A stretch of DNA of 64,000 bases, from contig NZ_JAHZAX010000008.1 of NCBI RefSeq assembly GCF_019423705.1, positions 62,001-126,000 on the forward strand, written 5' to 3'. How positions within the stretch are numbered: the stretch's first letter is position 1; each line of letters starts with the position of its first letter. Of the stretch, positions 8,883-18,615 are shown in pieces. Below the pieces are notes generated by a model that was not told where the DNA came from, did not search any database, and saw only the letters and a list, made by a program, of their open reading frames with translations. The translations under genes were made by a program, and so were the position numbers. This DNA comes from Ruminococcus sp. (lineage in GTDB: Bacteria; Bacillota; Clostridia; Oscillospirales; Ruminococcaceae).

Positions 8883-11492
8883 TTATCTGTTTATTTTTAT
8901 ATCCTTAACGCAGTCGGCAAGATCACAAGCGCCGTTTTTACTGCCGATCCCCCAGCCGTCGCCTGTTTGCAATGTGATATCGAACGAACAACGATCTGCG
9001 GTGATGTTCCCGCTGCCCATCATATCTCCAACGCCTGATACTGTGCCACCCTCGCAATATATCTTTATCACAGAGCTGTAAAGTGAACAATCCACCGCTC
9101 CGTTTCTTGTGCCGATACAGTTTATATTCTGGCCCTTCACAACGATATCCGCCCTGCCGTCACGCATTTCAATGCTTCCGCCGCTATTATGGAGCGTGCC
9201 GACAGCCGTAAGATTTCTGCCGGAAATGGTGCTGTCAAGTTTATAGTTTTTGATCTTTATGTTGCTTTCGCCATCAAGAGAGCCAACGCCCACCGCAACA
9301 TCAGAAGACATTTTGATGTGGCAATAAAGGTTTTCAAGCATAAGCTCAGCCTTTCCGTGGAAGCTTCCGATACTAACGCAGCTATTTCCGCTTGCGTTTA
9401 TATCTATTGCGCCGCTTTTTATCACAACGCCCTTTTCGCAGTTTCCACCGCCGATACCGATACAGTTTTCGCCGTTGGTCTTGACGTAAAGGTCGCCTGC
9501 CATAGCGATGACGATCCGTCCGCAGCTTTGCTTATGGGTCGTGCCGATGCCGTAGCAATCCAGCACTTCTGAGAACACTTCAAGGTCGCCCGAGCCGCTT
9601 ATTTCAAGCTCAGCGCTTTCGGGAACGAGTATTCCACGCTTTGAAAGGCGGTTCTTTCCGCTACAAATGAGTTTGACCTTTGAACCGTTGCCCAGCCTTA
9701 TGTCAGGCTGATCGTCCGGTGACTCGAAAGACACGTCTTTGAGCGTTATGGTGCAGTCGCTTCTATCCTTGACGGCGACAGTCATTGGCATACTTTTTTC
9801 CTTGCCGCCGAATAGCGTTACTCTGCCAGAGCCGATAAATATGGAAGAATACTTATCATGGCGAAGCTTTTCAAGGTCGATACAGTCGCCGTCAGCAGCG
9901 TGATATATCTTCTGACCTTCCGAAGCTTCCATACTGAACTGGATTATCTCGTCCTTGATATTGTCGGAAATGCCGTGAAGCAGCACAGGCTTTGGCTTTG
10001 AAACGTAATAGCCTTGGATAAGGTCAACGCCGAAGCCGATCATTGTCTGAAGTTCTTCCTTGGTCTCAACGCCCTCGGCAAGAGCTGTGCAGCCACTGGC
10101 ATGTAGAAATTCGATGATCTTTGAGACGATCTTCTGCATTTTATGGTTCTTGTCGATACCTGTTACAAGTGAGCGGTCGATCTTGACGATCTCTGGCTCG
10201 TATCTCATAAGGTTCGATGTATTGGAATAACCTGTGCCGTAATCATCAATGGCAAGGTTCATATTGTTCTTGTCAAGCCGTGATCTTATTCTTTCAAGGT
10301 CACGGTCGCTTATCTCAGTCTGCTCGGTCATTTCGATTACGACCTTTTCAAGAAGCTCGCCGAAATCGTTCTCATACTCGCAAAAATCCTCTTCTGTTAG
10401 CATATGCGAGGAAATTGAGTTTATGAAAAGGCGCTTGTTTTCAAAATCCGACTGGTGCTTGCTGAGATATTTCAGCGTATTGCCGATAGTCGCCCTTTCG
10501 ATATCGTAAAGTCTGCCGAAACGGCTTGCGGATTCAAGTATCTGCAAGGGGTTCAGCGAGATATCGCCCTTTGTGCGCATAAGCGCTTCATAAGCCACGA
10601 TATCGCCTGTGGAAGCGCTTACGATCGGCTGAAAATGATATGTAAACAGGTTTTTATCAAGAAGTTCTGAAAAGGCCCTGATATCCTGTATCTCGTTTTT
10701 CTGCTTCGCATACTGTTCGGGAGTGAACACGCAGCTACCGCCTGCGCCCTTTGCCTTTGCCTCATAAAGTGCATAGCCTGCGGCGTGGATAAGGTCGCTT
10801 GGTGCGGCAAAACCGACGCTTATTCCTGCGGTGACAGTCATAGAATGATCCGCAAGGTCGTGAATGCCAAACTCATCGGCAAGGCAGCTATTTTCAACAG
10901 AGTGTTTTATGCTCTTTGCAAGCTGTTTAGGGTCGCCCTCAAAATCCGCCGCTGTTATCCAAAACTGCGCCGAAGAATGCTGCGAAAGCACGGCGTTTTC
11001 GGGCAGCACATTACACACCGCCGAAAGTATTGAATCAAGGCAGATATCAGCCTCGATGAGCTTTTCGTCACCCTCAAGCCTCACAAGTGCAAGAAGCGTT
11101 TTTTCGTCCGCCTTTGAGAGATATCCCATAAGTTCAGACTGGGCGACAACAGGTCTGCCGCAATCGTGCTGGATATGTATATGGCCTTTCGGGATATAGA
11201 CAAAGCCTGCTGTTACGCCCTCAGGAGTATCAAGAAGCTTTGTTTCCAGAGGCATAACGAACCCTTTCTGCGAACGTGACAGCAGTTCAAGAACCTCTCT
11301 GAGCTTTTTGCAGTCGGGGCGCTCTTTCAGCCCGAACAGAGTTATGGCGTTATCGTCAACATAGGCAATGCCTGCGTTTTTATCCATAACAAAGCCGCCG
11401 ATATTTTTCCACATAGCGCAGACTGCTTCCCACGCTTCGCCGAAATACTTATTCCATAATTTTTTATCTTCGCATTCTTTGATCATACTCAC
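8883..11492 (-). CDS. EAL phosphodiesterase with degenerate GGDEF and a beta-solenoid-like tail
   Basis: An 869-residue protein. Residues about 130-255 are a decayed GGDEF domain: the signature is SSAQF at 173-177, although ALYEAKAKG is kept. Residues about 270-510 form an EAL domain with YEALMR (Glu302), IEMTEQ, DDYGTGYS (Asp416-417), KIDRSL, AEGVET and QGYYVSKP. The catalytic set looks complete, so cyclic-di-GMP hydrolysis is expected. From about 555 to the end the sequence repeats short strands with Gly turns (GIGTTH, GIGGGN, SIGSFH, GVGSLD, AVGTLH, CIGTRN, GVGDMM, GIGSKN), as in right-handed beta-helix carbohydrate-binding proteins. There is no signal peptide or membrane segment, so the tail is cytoplasmic. 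A minus-strand promoter lies at 11583-11611. Confidence 0.8.
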   Translation of the reverse strand: MSMIKECEDKKLWNKYFGEAWEAVCAMWKNIGGFVMDKNAGIAYVDDNAITLFGLKERPDCKKLREVLELLSRSQKGFVMPLETKLLDTPEGVTAGFVYIPKGHIHIQHDCGRPVVAQSELMGYLSKADEKTLLALVRLEGDEKLIEADICLDSILSAVCNVLPENAVLSQHSSAQFWITAADFEGDPKQLAKSIKHSVENSCLADEFGIHDLADHSMTVTAGISVGFAAPSDLIHAAGYALYEAKAKGAGGSCVFTPEQYAKQKNEIQDIRAFSELLDKNLFTYHFQPIVSASTGDIVAYEALMRTKGDISLNPLQILESASRFGRLYDIERATIGNTLKYLSKHQSDFENKRLFINSISSHMLTEEDFCEYENDFGELLEKVVIEMTEQTEISDRDLERIRSRLDKNNMNLAIDDYGTGYSNTSNLMRYEPEIVKIDRSLVTGIDKNHKMQKIVSKIIEFLHASGCTALAEGVETKEELQTMIGFGVDLIQGYYVSKPKPVLLHGISDNIKDEIIQFSMEASEGQKIYHAADGDCIDLEKLRHDKYSSIFIGSGRVTLFGGKEKSMPMTVAVKDRSDCTITLKDVSFESPDDQPDIRLGNGSKVKLICSGKNRLSKRGILVPESAELEISGSGDLEVFSEVLDCYGIGTTHKQSCGRIVIAMAGDLYVKTNGENCIGIGGGNCEKGVVIKSGAIDINASGNSCVSIGSFHGKAELMLENLYCHIKMSSDVAVGVGSLDGESNIKIKNYKLDSTISGRNLTAVGTLHNSGGSIEMRDGRADIVVKGQNINCIGTRNGAVDCSLYSSVIKIYCEGGTVSGVGDMMGSGNITADRCSFDITLQTGDGWGIGSKNGACDLADCVKDIKINR

Positions 11493-11840
11493 CGCAGGAA
11501 ACTTCCTGCGCCTCCCTTCTGCGATATTATCCTCAAAATCTGTGAAAGTTCACCAAATGGGCACACTTTCACACACTCTAATTATAGCACGAAGACGGAA
11601 AAATTACAATAGCGCAGCTCTCGTTATAAAGCACAAAATACTCAGAAAAAAATTATTGAACTTACCGATAGAGGACGAATGTATATTCTTTTTTTGCGGA
11701 TATAATGGTGTCAATATATGACAGGGCGTTGATAGAAAACGGACGAACGATGTTCGCACCTACGGTGTTTGACTTTGGTCGCAAACTGTTGTATAATAAA
11801 TATGTATGCGATATTTTCATAGCAAGGAAGTTTAATTCTA
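11493..11840. other. Intergenic region with divergent promoters and a repeat
   Basis: It holds a minus-strand promoter for the EAL gene (-10 TATAAT near 11583 on the complement, with TTGTAA 17 bp upstream), a GGACGAAC/GTTCG palindromic repeat at 11737-11763, and the recQ promoter at 11769-11797. Nothing coding is visible. Confidence 0.6.
11769..11797 (+). promoter_or_regulatory. recQ promoter
   Basis: TTGACT (11769-11774) and TATAAT (11792-11797) are separated by 17 bp, and the first recQ codon is 44 bp downstream after an AAGGAAG Shine-Dalgarno site. Confidence 0.7.
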
Positions 11841-14105
11841 ATGACAGATTTCAACGATAAATTTTCCGTCCTCCGTGACTTCTTCGGGCACACCCAGTTC
11901 CGCAGCGGTCAAGAGGAGATAATAGACAATATTCTTTCGGGGCGTGATTGTCTCGGCGTTATGCCAACGGGCGCAGGCAAATCTATGTGCTATCAGATAC
12001 CTGCTCTTATGTTTGACGGCATAACTGTGGTTATCTCGCCGCTTATTTCGCTGATGAAAGATCAGGTCAACTCGCTCATTCAATCGGGGGTGAGGGCGGC
12101 TTATCTCAACTCATCGCTGACCGCAAGTCAATACGAGACTGCCCTTTCAAACGCCAAGCGTGGAATGTACAAGATAATCTACGCCGCACCCGAAAGGCTT
12201 GAGACGGCTTCATTTTTATCCCTTGCGAACTCTGTGAAAATATCTATGGTGGCGGTGGACGAAGCACATTGCGTTTCTCAATGGGGACAGGATTTTCGAC
12301 CATCATATATGAAGATACCCGAATTTATCGCACGGCTTCCCTATCGCCCTGTGATATCGGCTTTCACGGCGACGGCGACTAAAGAGGTCAAAAACGACAT
12401 TGCGGCAATGCTGCGGCTCAGAGACCCTTTCACCATAACGACGGGGTTTGATCGAAAAAATCTCTATTTCGGCGTTTCTCACCCTCGTGACAAATATCGT
12501 GAGACCCTGCGACTTGTGGAGGAAAACAAGGACGGCTGCGGAATAATTTACTGCTCCACCCGAAAGAACGTTGAGACGGTTTGCGAAAAGCTTTGCGCCG
12601 ACGGCTACAAGGCTTCACGCTATCACGCAGGACTTTCTGACGAGGAGCGCCGCCGCAATCAGGACGATTTCATTTACGACCGCATACAGGTTATGGTGGC
12701 GACAAACGCTTTCGGAATGGGCATTGACAAGTCAAACGTCAGCTATGTTATCCACTACAATATGCCGAAAAATATCGAAAGCTATTACCAAGAGGCAGGC
12801 CGTGCAGGTCGTGACGGAAATGACGCACGCTGCGTGCTTTTATACAGCGGTCAGGACGTTGTGACAAACAAATTTCTTATCAACAATTCGGGGGATAATC
12901 CCGAACTGGACGATGAGGCGCAGGAAATGATAAAAAAGCGTGATCTTATGCGCTTGAAAAAGATGACAGATTACTGCAACACCACGGGCTGTCTCCGTGA
13001 ATTTATCCTCAACTATTTTGGCGAGGAGCAGGCGCACCCTTGCGGAAATTGTTCGGGCTGTATAGGCGATTTCGGTGAGTCGGAGGAAGTTGACGTGACG
13101 GTGGATTGTCAGAAAATACTTTCCTGCATTTACAGGCTTCACCAGCGTGGGCTTACATTCGGTTCGGGTGTGATATGCCAAGTGCTGAGGGGTTCTGACA
13201 GCGAAAAAGTCCGCAATTTCGGGCTTTCGACCCTTTCGACTTACGGCATTATGAGAGGCTCTACGCAAGTTTATATGCGCAGGCTGATACATTATCTTGA
13301 AGCGGAAGACTACATAATCTCGGGAGAGTTCAGCGCACTTACCCTCACAAGAAAGTCCGCCGAGATACTCAGCGGCAAAAAAGCTGTTAAAATGCGGTTT
13401 CAGAAAGAAAAGCCAAAGGCTGAGCGCAAGACAAAGGTCAATCACGAAGAAGTCACCTCATTCGACAGGGAGCTTTTCGACAGGCTCAAAAATGTGCGCA
13501 CCCAGCTTGCGACCCAGGCAAATCTGCCGGCTTATATCATTTTTTCCGATGCAACTCTCAGAGATATGTGCATAAAGCTGCCGAAAACACAGATACAGCT
13601 TTTGGACGTTTCGGGTATCGGCAAGTCAAAGCAGGAGCGTTACGGGCGATATTTCTTGGCGGAGATAACGAAATATTTGAAAGAAAATCCGCAGGCAGGC
13701 GAGTACAAATATATCCCCGAGGGGTATCTTGAAAAGCACGCAAAGGGCGAAAAAGGCAGCGACACAAAGGCGTTCATCATCGCCCACGCTGACGAGCTCA
13801 CCACCAGCGATGAGGAGTTCACCCTTTCTCAGCTTTGCGACGATATGCTCACTCAGCTTGGTGCGGACGGCGACAGGCGCAGCGTGAAAAAAGCGGTCAA
13901 GAAGTGGCTGGTCAACGAAAATTATCTCAGCGAGACCACCAGCGGCGGCAAATCATACCTCGAGACCACCATACTTTCCGCCGAGGCAGGAATAACTGAG
14001 CACGAGCGCATTTCTCAGCTTGGCAACAGTTACAAGGCCATACTTTATCCGCCTTCGGCGCAGCAATTTATTTATGAGAATATCAAGGAAATTTTGAGCC
14101 AATGA
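11841..14105 (+). CDS. recQ: ATP-dependent DNA helicase RecQ
   Basis: A 754-residue superfamily 2 helicase. The N-terminal core has the Q-motif region FRSGQEEII, Walker A (MPTGAGKSMCYQIPA), the DEAH box (VDEAHCVSQWGQDFRPSY), SAFTATAT and motif VI (YYQEAGRAGRDG). The zinc-binding cysteines follow (CLREFILNYF, CGNCSGC), then a winged helix and, at about 525-605, an HRDC domain. The C-terminal extension of about 110 residues resembles the helix-turn-helix tail of Firmicutes RecQ. It unwinds DNA 3' to 5' in recombination repair. Length is slightly above the 600-700 usual because of the tail. Confidence 0.95.
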   Translation: MTDFNDKFSVLRDFFGHTQFRSGQEEIIDNILSGRDCLGVMPTGAGKSMCYQIPALMFDGITVVISPLISLMKDQVNSLIQSGVRAAYLNSSLTASQYETALSNAKRGMYKIIYAAPERLETASFLSLANSVKISMVAVDEAHCVSQWGQDFRPSYMKIPEFIARLPYRPVISAFTATATKEVKNDIAAMLRLRDPFTITTGFDRKNLYFGVSHPRDKYRETLRLVEENKDGCGIIYCSTRKNVETVCEKLCADGYKASRYHAGLSDEERRRNQDDFIYDRIQVMVATNAFGMGIDKSNVSYVIHYNMPKNIESYYQEAGRAGRDGNDARCVLLYSGQDVVTNKFLINNSGDNPELDDEAQEMIKKRDLMRLKKMTDYCNTTGCLREFILNYFGEEQAHPCGNCSGCIGDFGESEEVDVTVDCQKILSCIYRLHQRGLTFGSGVICQVLRGSDSEKVRNFGLSTLSTYGIMRGSTQVYMRRLIHYLEAEDYIISGEFSALTLTRKSAEILSGKKAVKMRFQKEKPKAERKTKVNHEEVTSFDRELFDRLKNVRTQLATQANLPAYIIFSDATLRDMCIKLPKTQIQLLDVSGIGKSKQERYGRYFLAEITKYLKENPQAGEYKYIPEGYLEKHAKGEKGSDTKAFIIAHADELTTSDEEFTLSQLCDDMLTQLGADGDRRSVKKAVKKWLVNENYLSETTSGGKSYLETTILSAEAGITEHERISQLGNSYKAILYPPSAQQFIYENIKEILSQ

Positions 14106-14136
14106 CAGCACAAAACAATTTCCACAAAGCAAAAAC

Positions 14137-14175
14137 AACGGACGAACAATGTTCACCCGTTGTTTTTTATTTATC
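14137..14175. terminator. Terminator-like palindromic repeat between recQ and the mannanase
   Basis: AACGGACGAACAATGTTCAC with CCGTTGTTTTTTATTT forms an inverted pair followed by a T-run. It belongs to the GGGCGAAC repeat family but here is placed and shaped like a terminator for recQ. Confidence 0.5.
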
Positions 14176-14184
14176 CGTATTAAT

Positions 14185-16917
14185 TTACTTCTTTGTCGTC
14201 ACGCTCTTAACAGCCGACCAAGCGCCGTAATACTTTACGCCCTTGACCGTTGTGTAGCTTCTGACACGGACGTAATATTTCTTGCTCGCCGAAAGCTTTG
14301 AGATGGTTTTGGTGTCGGTCTTGTTGTTCGTTATCGTGATCTTTGATGGGCTTTTGAACGCCGAATTTGTGGCATACTGGACTTCATAGCCTGTGGCAGA
14401 GCCTTTTTGCGCCCAGTCAACAAAGAACGCTTTGCTCTTTGCTGTGAGCTTTTGGATCTCCTGCTTGGCTGGATTTATCTTGAAAGTTTTTGTGATAACA
14501 CCGCCGTATTTGCCCTTGCCTGTGATCTTAACAGTCGCCGTGCCGATAGCCTTGTTTGCGGTGTATGAGACCGTATAATCCGTGCCGTTTTTCAGCGTTT
14601 TGCCGCCGAACTTGACTGTGATATTCTGCGTTATGGCTTTGCCTGTGTAGGTCTTGTTGGCGATACCCGAAACTGTGGCTTTGGTGATGTCATTTTCTGC
14701 GGTCGTCACCAACTTGGTATCAGACCATTCGCCGTAGTAATTTGCTCCTCCGACTGTTGTGTATGAGCGGACACGGACGTAATAGGTCTTACCTGCTGCG
14801 AGGCCGTAAACCGTGGTGGTATCGGGCTTATTTGTGGTGAGCTTTCTCACAAAGCTGCCCACAAAGTTTGCGTTCTGCGAATATTCCAGCTCATAGCCTG
14901 TGGCGGAGCCTTTCTGCGCCCAATCGGCGAAAAAGCCTTTATAGCGTGTTTTGAGCTTCTGCATTGTCTGCTTGGCTGGCAGGATATTAAAATTTGCTTG
15001 GACTGTCCCCGTATAATTGCCCCTGCCGATGACGCTGACTGTCGCCTTGCCGATGTTGGTATTATTGTTGTAAGATAATGTATAATCCACACCCTTGCGG
15101 AGAGTTTTCGAGCCGAACTTTACTGTAACGTCTGGGGTCAATGGGTTGCCTGTGAAAGCTACGCTTTGCGCTGTTGATACGCCCGAAGCGGTGAGCTTTG
15201 CTGGGGAAACCGTGACTATGCAGGAGGCTGTTCTGCCGTTTGGAAGGGTGGCGGAAATTCTCGCCGTGCCTTTGCCGACCGCTGTTACAATGCCGTCCTT
15301 GACTGCGGCGACGGATGTATTCGAGCTCTTCCAGCTTATGGTCTGCGGTGTATCGGAAACAACGTTTGCCTTTAGGGTGAAGTTTGTGCCGTAGGTAAGC
15401 GTTTTTTCTGTGGTATCAAGGGCTATTGTGGAGCTGTCGCAGCTTATTGGATAGGTTTTAAGGTCAGGCAGGGTCGAGAGCGTTACCGCATAGTCGCTGT
15501 TGTAGACCTTTTTCCACATACTTTTTTCGGTGTATTTTTCAGAGCTTGATATGCAAAATTCGCCGCTCCAAGTGCCGAAATATGACCAAGCTGTGCCTGC
15601 TTCAAAGGCTTTGTCGAGGTCGAAAAGGCAGCCGTTTTCTGTCAGCGCAACTATCTTTCCGCTTGATGAGCATTCGGCGGCCTCAAGGTATTTGGAGCTT
15701 TGCGCCGAGTAATCTCTTGTGCCGGGGTAGATATCCTCGCCGATTATGTCGACGTACTCGTCGCCAGGATACCAGCTTTTTGACTGGCCGTTCCACACCC
15801 AAATGAGGTTGTCGAGCTTGTATTCGTTTGTGAGTTTGTCATATATTGCCTGCCAAAGTTTTTTATAGGCGGCAGCGCCGTCAGAACCCCACCAGAACCA
15901 GCCGCCGCTTGCTTCGTGGAGCGGTCGGAACAGGACAGGCACATCGGCGTCAGAAAGGCGCTTTAGCTGCTTTGCTATGGCGTCAACATCGCTCATAAGT
16001 GCGTTATAGGCTTCTTTGTCAGAGCCGTCCATAATTTTGGACAGATCAAACTTTCTGAGATCAACGTTATCGGTATAAAAGCCGCCCCACCAGCGTGGAT
16101 TGCCGTTTGAATCTTTGCCCGATTTAAGGTACTTGTCGGGGACGTTCCAATGCCAGCAGAATGTTACGATACCGCCAGCTTTTGAAAATTCGATAGCTTT
16201 TTCGACAGCGTCCGAAGTATCACCGTTGGCAACACGGCTGGGGGTATAACGCATAAAGTCGAGACCCAGCATCGCAGGGGTCTGACCTGTTGCGGTCTTG
16301 ATTCCGTTAAATTCCATGCCGTTAAGTCCGCCGTCGCAATACTGACCCGTTATGACTTTTTTGCCGTAAACGTCTGCCATATAGCTGAAAAGGCGCTGAG
16401 TGCTTTCGGAAGCGTTTGGGTTCACGAGGGCCTTTGAAACGGCGTAGCTATTGGAAATATCCACCTTTTCAAGGGTCATGTAGTCCAGCGAGAAATAGCC
16501 CCAAGACATTGTTATTTTGATGGTGTTCTGACCTTTTTGCAGATAAACACGGCTCACCAGCGAATCTGTGTAGGCGGAGCCATATGCGCTGCTGAATGTG
16601 CCCGCACTAGCGCCGTTGACAAGAAGATTGTTGACCTTGTTGCCGCCCTCGCCCTTGCTGTAAAGTCGGATATTATAGTAGCCTGCTTCGGAGACTGTGA
16701 CCTTCTGCGTCCAAGTGCAGCTTGAATCTGTAAAGCGCACCGATCTTGAGCCCGAGGCGGAGCTATCGCTTTGGATATATGCTGAGCCGCCCAGCGAGCC
16801 GTTTTCGGCTTCATATTTTAATGTTTGATCCGCAAAAACGGAAAACTGCGCCGCACCTGTTGCAAGCATTGCTGCGCTGACGGCAGCAGCGGTCATCTTT
16901 TTAATACTGAATTTCAT
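14185..16917 (-). CDS. Secreted GH26 beta-mannanase with CBM35 and Ig/FN3 tail
   Basis: A 910-residue secreted enzyme. Domains in order: signal peptide 1-29; CBM35 (30-153, starts KYEAENGSLGG); GH26 catalytic domain (about 158-490); Big_2-type Ig domain (495-573); then two units of an MBG-like beta domain (573-648, 743-818) and fibronectin III (650-742, 819-910). The acid/base is Glu335 in FRPLHEASGGWFWWG and the nucleophile is Glu427 in ALTENG. It should cut beta-1,4-mannan or glucomannan outside the cell, with CBM35 helping binding. No dockerin or sortase motif is present, so retention must come from the C-terminal repeats or not at all. The protein at 58515-59762 shares the MBG-FN3 tail. 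Confidence 0.92.
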   Translation of the reverse strand: MKFSIKKMTAAAVSAAMLATGAAQFSVFADQTLKYEAENGSLGGSAYIQSDSSASGSRSVRFTDSSCTWTQKVTVSEAGYYNIRLYSKGEGGNKVNNLLVNGASAGTFSSAYGSAYTDSLVSRVYLQKGQNTIKITMSWGYFSLDYMTLEKVDISNSYAVSKALVNPNASESTQRLFSYMADVYGKKVITGQYCDGGLNGMEFNGIKTATGQTPAMLGLDFMRYTPSRVANGDTSDAVEKAIEFSKAGGIVTFCWHWNVPDKYLKSGKDSNGNPRWWGGFYTDNVDLRKFDLSKIMDGSDKEAYNALMSDVDAIAKQLKRLSDADVPVLFRPLHEASGGWFWWGSDGAAAYKKLWQAIYDKLTNEYKLDNLIWVWNGQSKSWYPGDEYVDIIGEDIYPGTRDYSAQSSKYLEAAECSSSGKIVALTENGCLFDLDKAFEAGTAWSYFGTWSGEFCISSSEKYTEKSMWKKVYNSDYAVTLSTLPDLKTYPISCDSSTIALDTTEKTLTYGTNFTLKANVVSDTPQTISWKSSNTSVAAVKDGIVTAVGKGTARISATLPNGRTASCIVTVSPAKLTASGVSTAQSVAFTGNPLTPDVTVKFGSKTLRKGVDYTLSYNNNTNIGKATVSVIGRGNYTGTVQANFNILPAKQTMQKLKTRYKGFFADWAQKGSATGYELEYSQNANFVGSFVRKLTTNKPDTTTVYGLAAGKTYYVRVRSYTTVGGANYYGEWSDTKLVTTAENDITKATVSGIANKTYTGKAITQNITVKFGGKTLKNGTDYTVSYTANKAIGTATVKITGKGKYGGVITKTFKINPAKQEIQKLTAKSKAFFVDWAQKGSATGYEVQYATNSAFKSPSKITITNNKTDTKTISKLSASKKYYVRVRSYTTVKGVKYYGAWSAVKSVTTKK

Positions 16918-17107
16918 ATAATAATTCCCTCATCATAAATTTTTGTTTGATCTTACATTTCGCATTTTAATATTTTTGCATATCTTAATTTTAGCACATT
17001 TCATTTCCATATTAAACAACTTTTTGAGCCTAATTTTAAGACAATTTATTAAGAAGCACCGCAAAAAGGACACAGCATAACGCTGCGCCCTTCAAAAATT
17101 GTATGTT

Positions 17108-17548
17108 CTATTTCACAGTAAATTCCGCCGCCGTATAAAATTCTTTATCAACCCCCACGTCCTTTATTATCCTGTATTCGCCTTTGTCAAGTCTGGAAGC
17201 GAATGTAATATCAAATGTCCTCGTGGAGAGCGGTTTTTGTTCTATTCCTATTGCGGTAAAGGAATCAGACTCGTCCTCACGATACCAAACGCCGTCACGC
17301 TTTTGCTCGAGGATATACATTTTGCCATATCCTGCGTTCATATTTGTATTGTTCGTTATCTCAAGGGTCAGGCCTTGATCTGTCACAGAGTCTTCAACGA
17401 CCTTTATTGTAACGCTGTCGTCATTGGGGTCAACATAATCGGAAGGCAGAGAGAACTTTTTGCCGCAGCCAGCAAGCATTGAAATGCTTATCACCGCTGC
17501 ACAGGCCATACAACATAGTCTTTTTATCTTTTCCATTGTCATTTTCAT
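17108..17548 (-). CDS. Small lipoprotein with bacterial Ig-like domain
   Basis: 146 residues with a lipoprotein signal (MLAGCGKK) and a single beta-rich domain (VTDQGLTLEITNNTNMNAGYG, YILEQKRDGVWY, DKGEYRIIKDV). This is the pattern of the bacterial Ig-like family found in many Firmicutes lipoproteins. Function is unknown; membrane-anchored and extracellular is the safe statement. A downstream in-frame start (MEKIKRL) is also possible. It has its own consensus promoter at 17600-17628 on the minus strand, divergent from the thiT riboswitch promoter. Confidence 0.65.
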   Translation of the reverse strand: MKMTMEKIKRLCCMACAAVISISMLAGCGKKFSLPSDYVDPNDDSVTIKVVEDSVTDQGLTLEITNNTNMNAGYGKMYILEQKRDGVWYREDESDSFTAIGIEQKPLSTRTFDITFASRLDKGEYRIIKDVGVDKEFYTAAEFTVK

Positions 17549-17599
17549 TGTATCTCCCCCTTTGTTATATATCCAGAATTAAACCTATCTTATGTAGAT

Positions 17600-17628
17600 A
17601 TTATACCAAATATTTGTCTGATTGTCAA
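17600..17628 (-). promoter_or_regulatory. Promoter of the small lipoprotein gene
   Basis: Minus-strand TTGACA (17628-17623) and TATAAT (17605-17600), 17-bp spacer, both perfect consensus. Confidence 0.7.
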
Positions 17629-17665
17629 CAGACTTGTGCAGATCTTCCCCAGGTGGCGAAATTTG

Positions 17666-17694
17666 TTGACATTGGTGCGGATATGTGTTATAAT
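17666..17694 (+). promoter_or_regulatory. Promoter of the TPP riboswitch-thiT transcript
   Basis: TTGACA (17666-17671) and TATAAT (17689-17694) with a 17-bp spacer lie just upstream of the riboswitch. Confidence 0.8.
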
Positions 17695-17705
17695 AAGCTT
17701 GAAAA

Positions 17706-17793
17706 TTCGGGAGCTGAATGTTTTTCGGCTGAGAAAGGGCGAATGGACGCTCTGACCGCACCTGATTTGGGTAATTCCAGCGAAGGGACTCGT
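17706..17793 (+). promoter_or_regulatory. TPP riboswitch (THI element)
   Basis: The conserved THI-box pieces appear in order: GGGAGCT, CGGCTGAGA, CTGACCGCACCTGAT, TGGGTAATTCCAGCG, AAGGGA. They are followed at 17850-17880 by a GC-rich hairpin with a T-run. The riboswitch lies between a strong promoter and a thiamine transporter gene. Thiamine pyrophosphate should therefore favour the terminator and shut off thiT. Confidence 0.93.
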
Positions 17794-17849
17794 GTTGGCG
17801 AGGCTTTATTTTTTTGTGATAACAAGATCGCAATATCCTTTGATCTGCT

Positions 17850-17880
17850 GCGTATGCCCTATCGGGTATGCGCTTTTTTT
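17850..17880 (+). terminator. Riboswitch-controlled terminator
   Basis: GCGTATGCCC pairs with GGGTATGCGC (two G-U pairs) and is followed by seven T. It is placed between the TPP aptamer and the thiT start, so it is the expression platform. Confidence 0.8.
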
Positions 17881-17906
17881 GACCGCAGACAGGCGCTTTC
17901 CGAAAA

Positions 17907-18506
17907 ATGAAAGGAAGTTATCATATGAAAAACTCAAAAACATTGACCCTTGTTGAGGGCGCAGTTATGGTCGCTCTGGCAACAGTTCTCAGCTTTATCA
18001 GAGTGTACAAGCTCCCTTGGGGCGGCTCGATCACCCTGCTTTCAATGCTGCCGATAGCTGTTTTCAGTATTAAGTACGGCGTAAAGAAAGGCCTTGGCGT
18101 GGCGTTCGTGTTCTCGCTGGTTCAGCTTATTCAGGGCGCAACGGACGGACTTTTCTCTTGGGGACTGACCCCTGTTATGCTCATCGCCTGCATTTTCTTG
18201 GACTATGTCGGCGCATTCACGGTTCTCGGCTTTGCGGGAATGTTCAGAAATAAGGGCGCAGCAGGCTGGCTCGCAGGCACGATAATCGCAGTATTCCTCA
18301 GATTTGTCTGCCACTTCCTCAGCGGCGTTATCATTTGGAAGTCCTTCGGACAGCTTTGGGACGGCTTCTCAACCGACAACAGCGTGCTTTACAGCTTCCT
18401 CTACAACGGCTCTTATATGCTCCCCGAAATGATCTTCACAGGTATCGGCGCATTCGCACTTTTCAAAGTTCCGCAGACAAGAAAGCTTATCGGACAGAAG
18501 TCATAA
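17907..18506 (+). CDS. thiT: Thiamine ECF transporter S component ThiT
   Basis: About 190-199 residues with six membrane helices. The likely start is ATG 17925 (MKNSKTLTLVEGAVMVALAT), because AGGAAG precedes it. Family motifs include SFIRVYKLPWGGSITLLSMLPI, GLFSWGLTPVMLI, FLRFVCHFLSG and FLYNGSYMLPE, which form the thiamine pocket of ThiT (Trp and aromatic residues, and the conserved Glu of LPE). As a group II ECF transporter it would share the general EcfAA'T module encoded elsewhere. The TPP riboswitch upstream independently supports thiamine as substrate. Confidence 0.93.
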   Translation: MKGSYHMKNSKTLTLVEGAVMVALATVLSFIRVYKLPWGGSITLLSMLPIAVFSIKYGVKKGLGVAFVFSLVQLIQGATDGLFSWGLTPVMLIACIFLDYVGAFTVLGFAGMFRNKGAAGWLAGTIIAVFLRFVCHFLSGVIIWKSFGQLWDGFSTDNSVLYSFLYNGSYMLPEMIFTGIGAFALFKVPQTRKLIGQKS

Positions 18507-18525
18507 GGCTCACAAATACATAACA

Positions 18526-18567
18526 AAACACCGCTGGTGGGAATTATTCGCCAGCGGTGTTTTTATG
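18526..18567 (+). terminator. thiT terminator
   Basis: AACACCGCTGG pairs with CCAGCGGTGTT, followed by TTTATG. Confidence 0.8.
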
Positions 18568-18615
18568 TGCGATATTCAAATGTTGTCGTGGATTTGGTCT
18601 GACAAAACATAGTCG

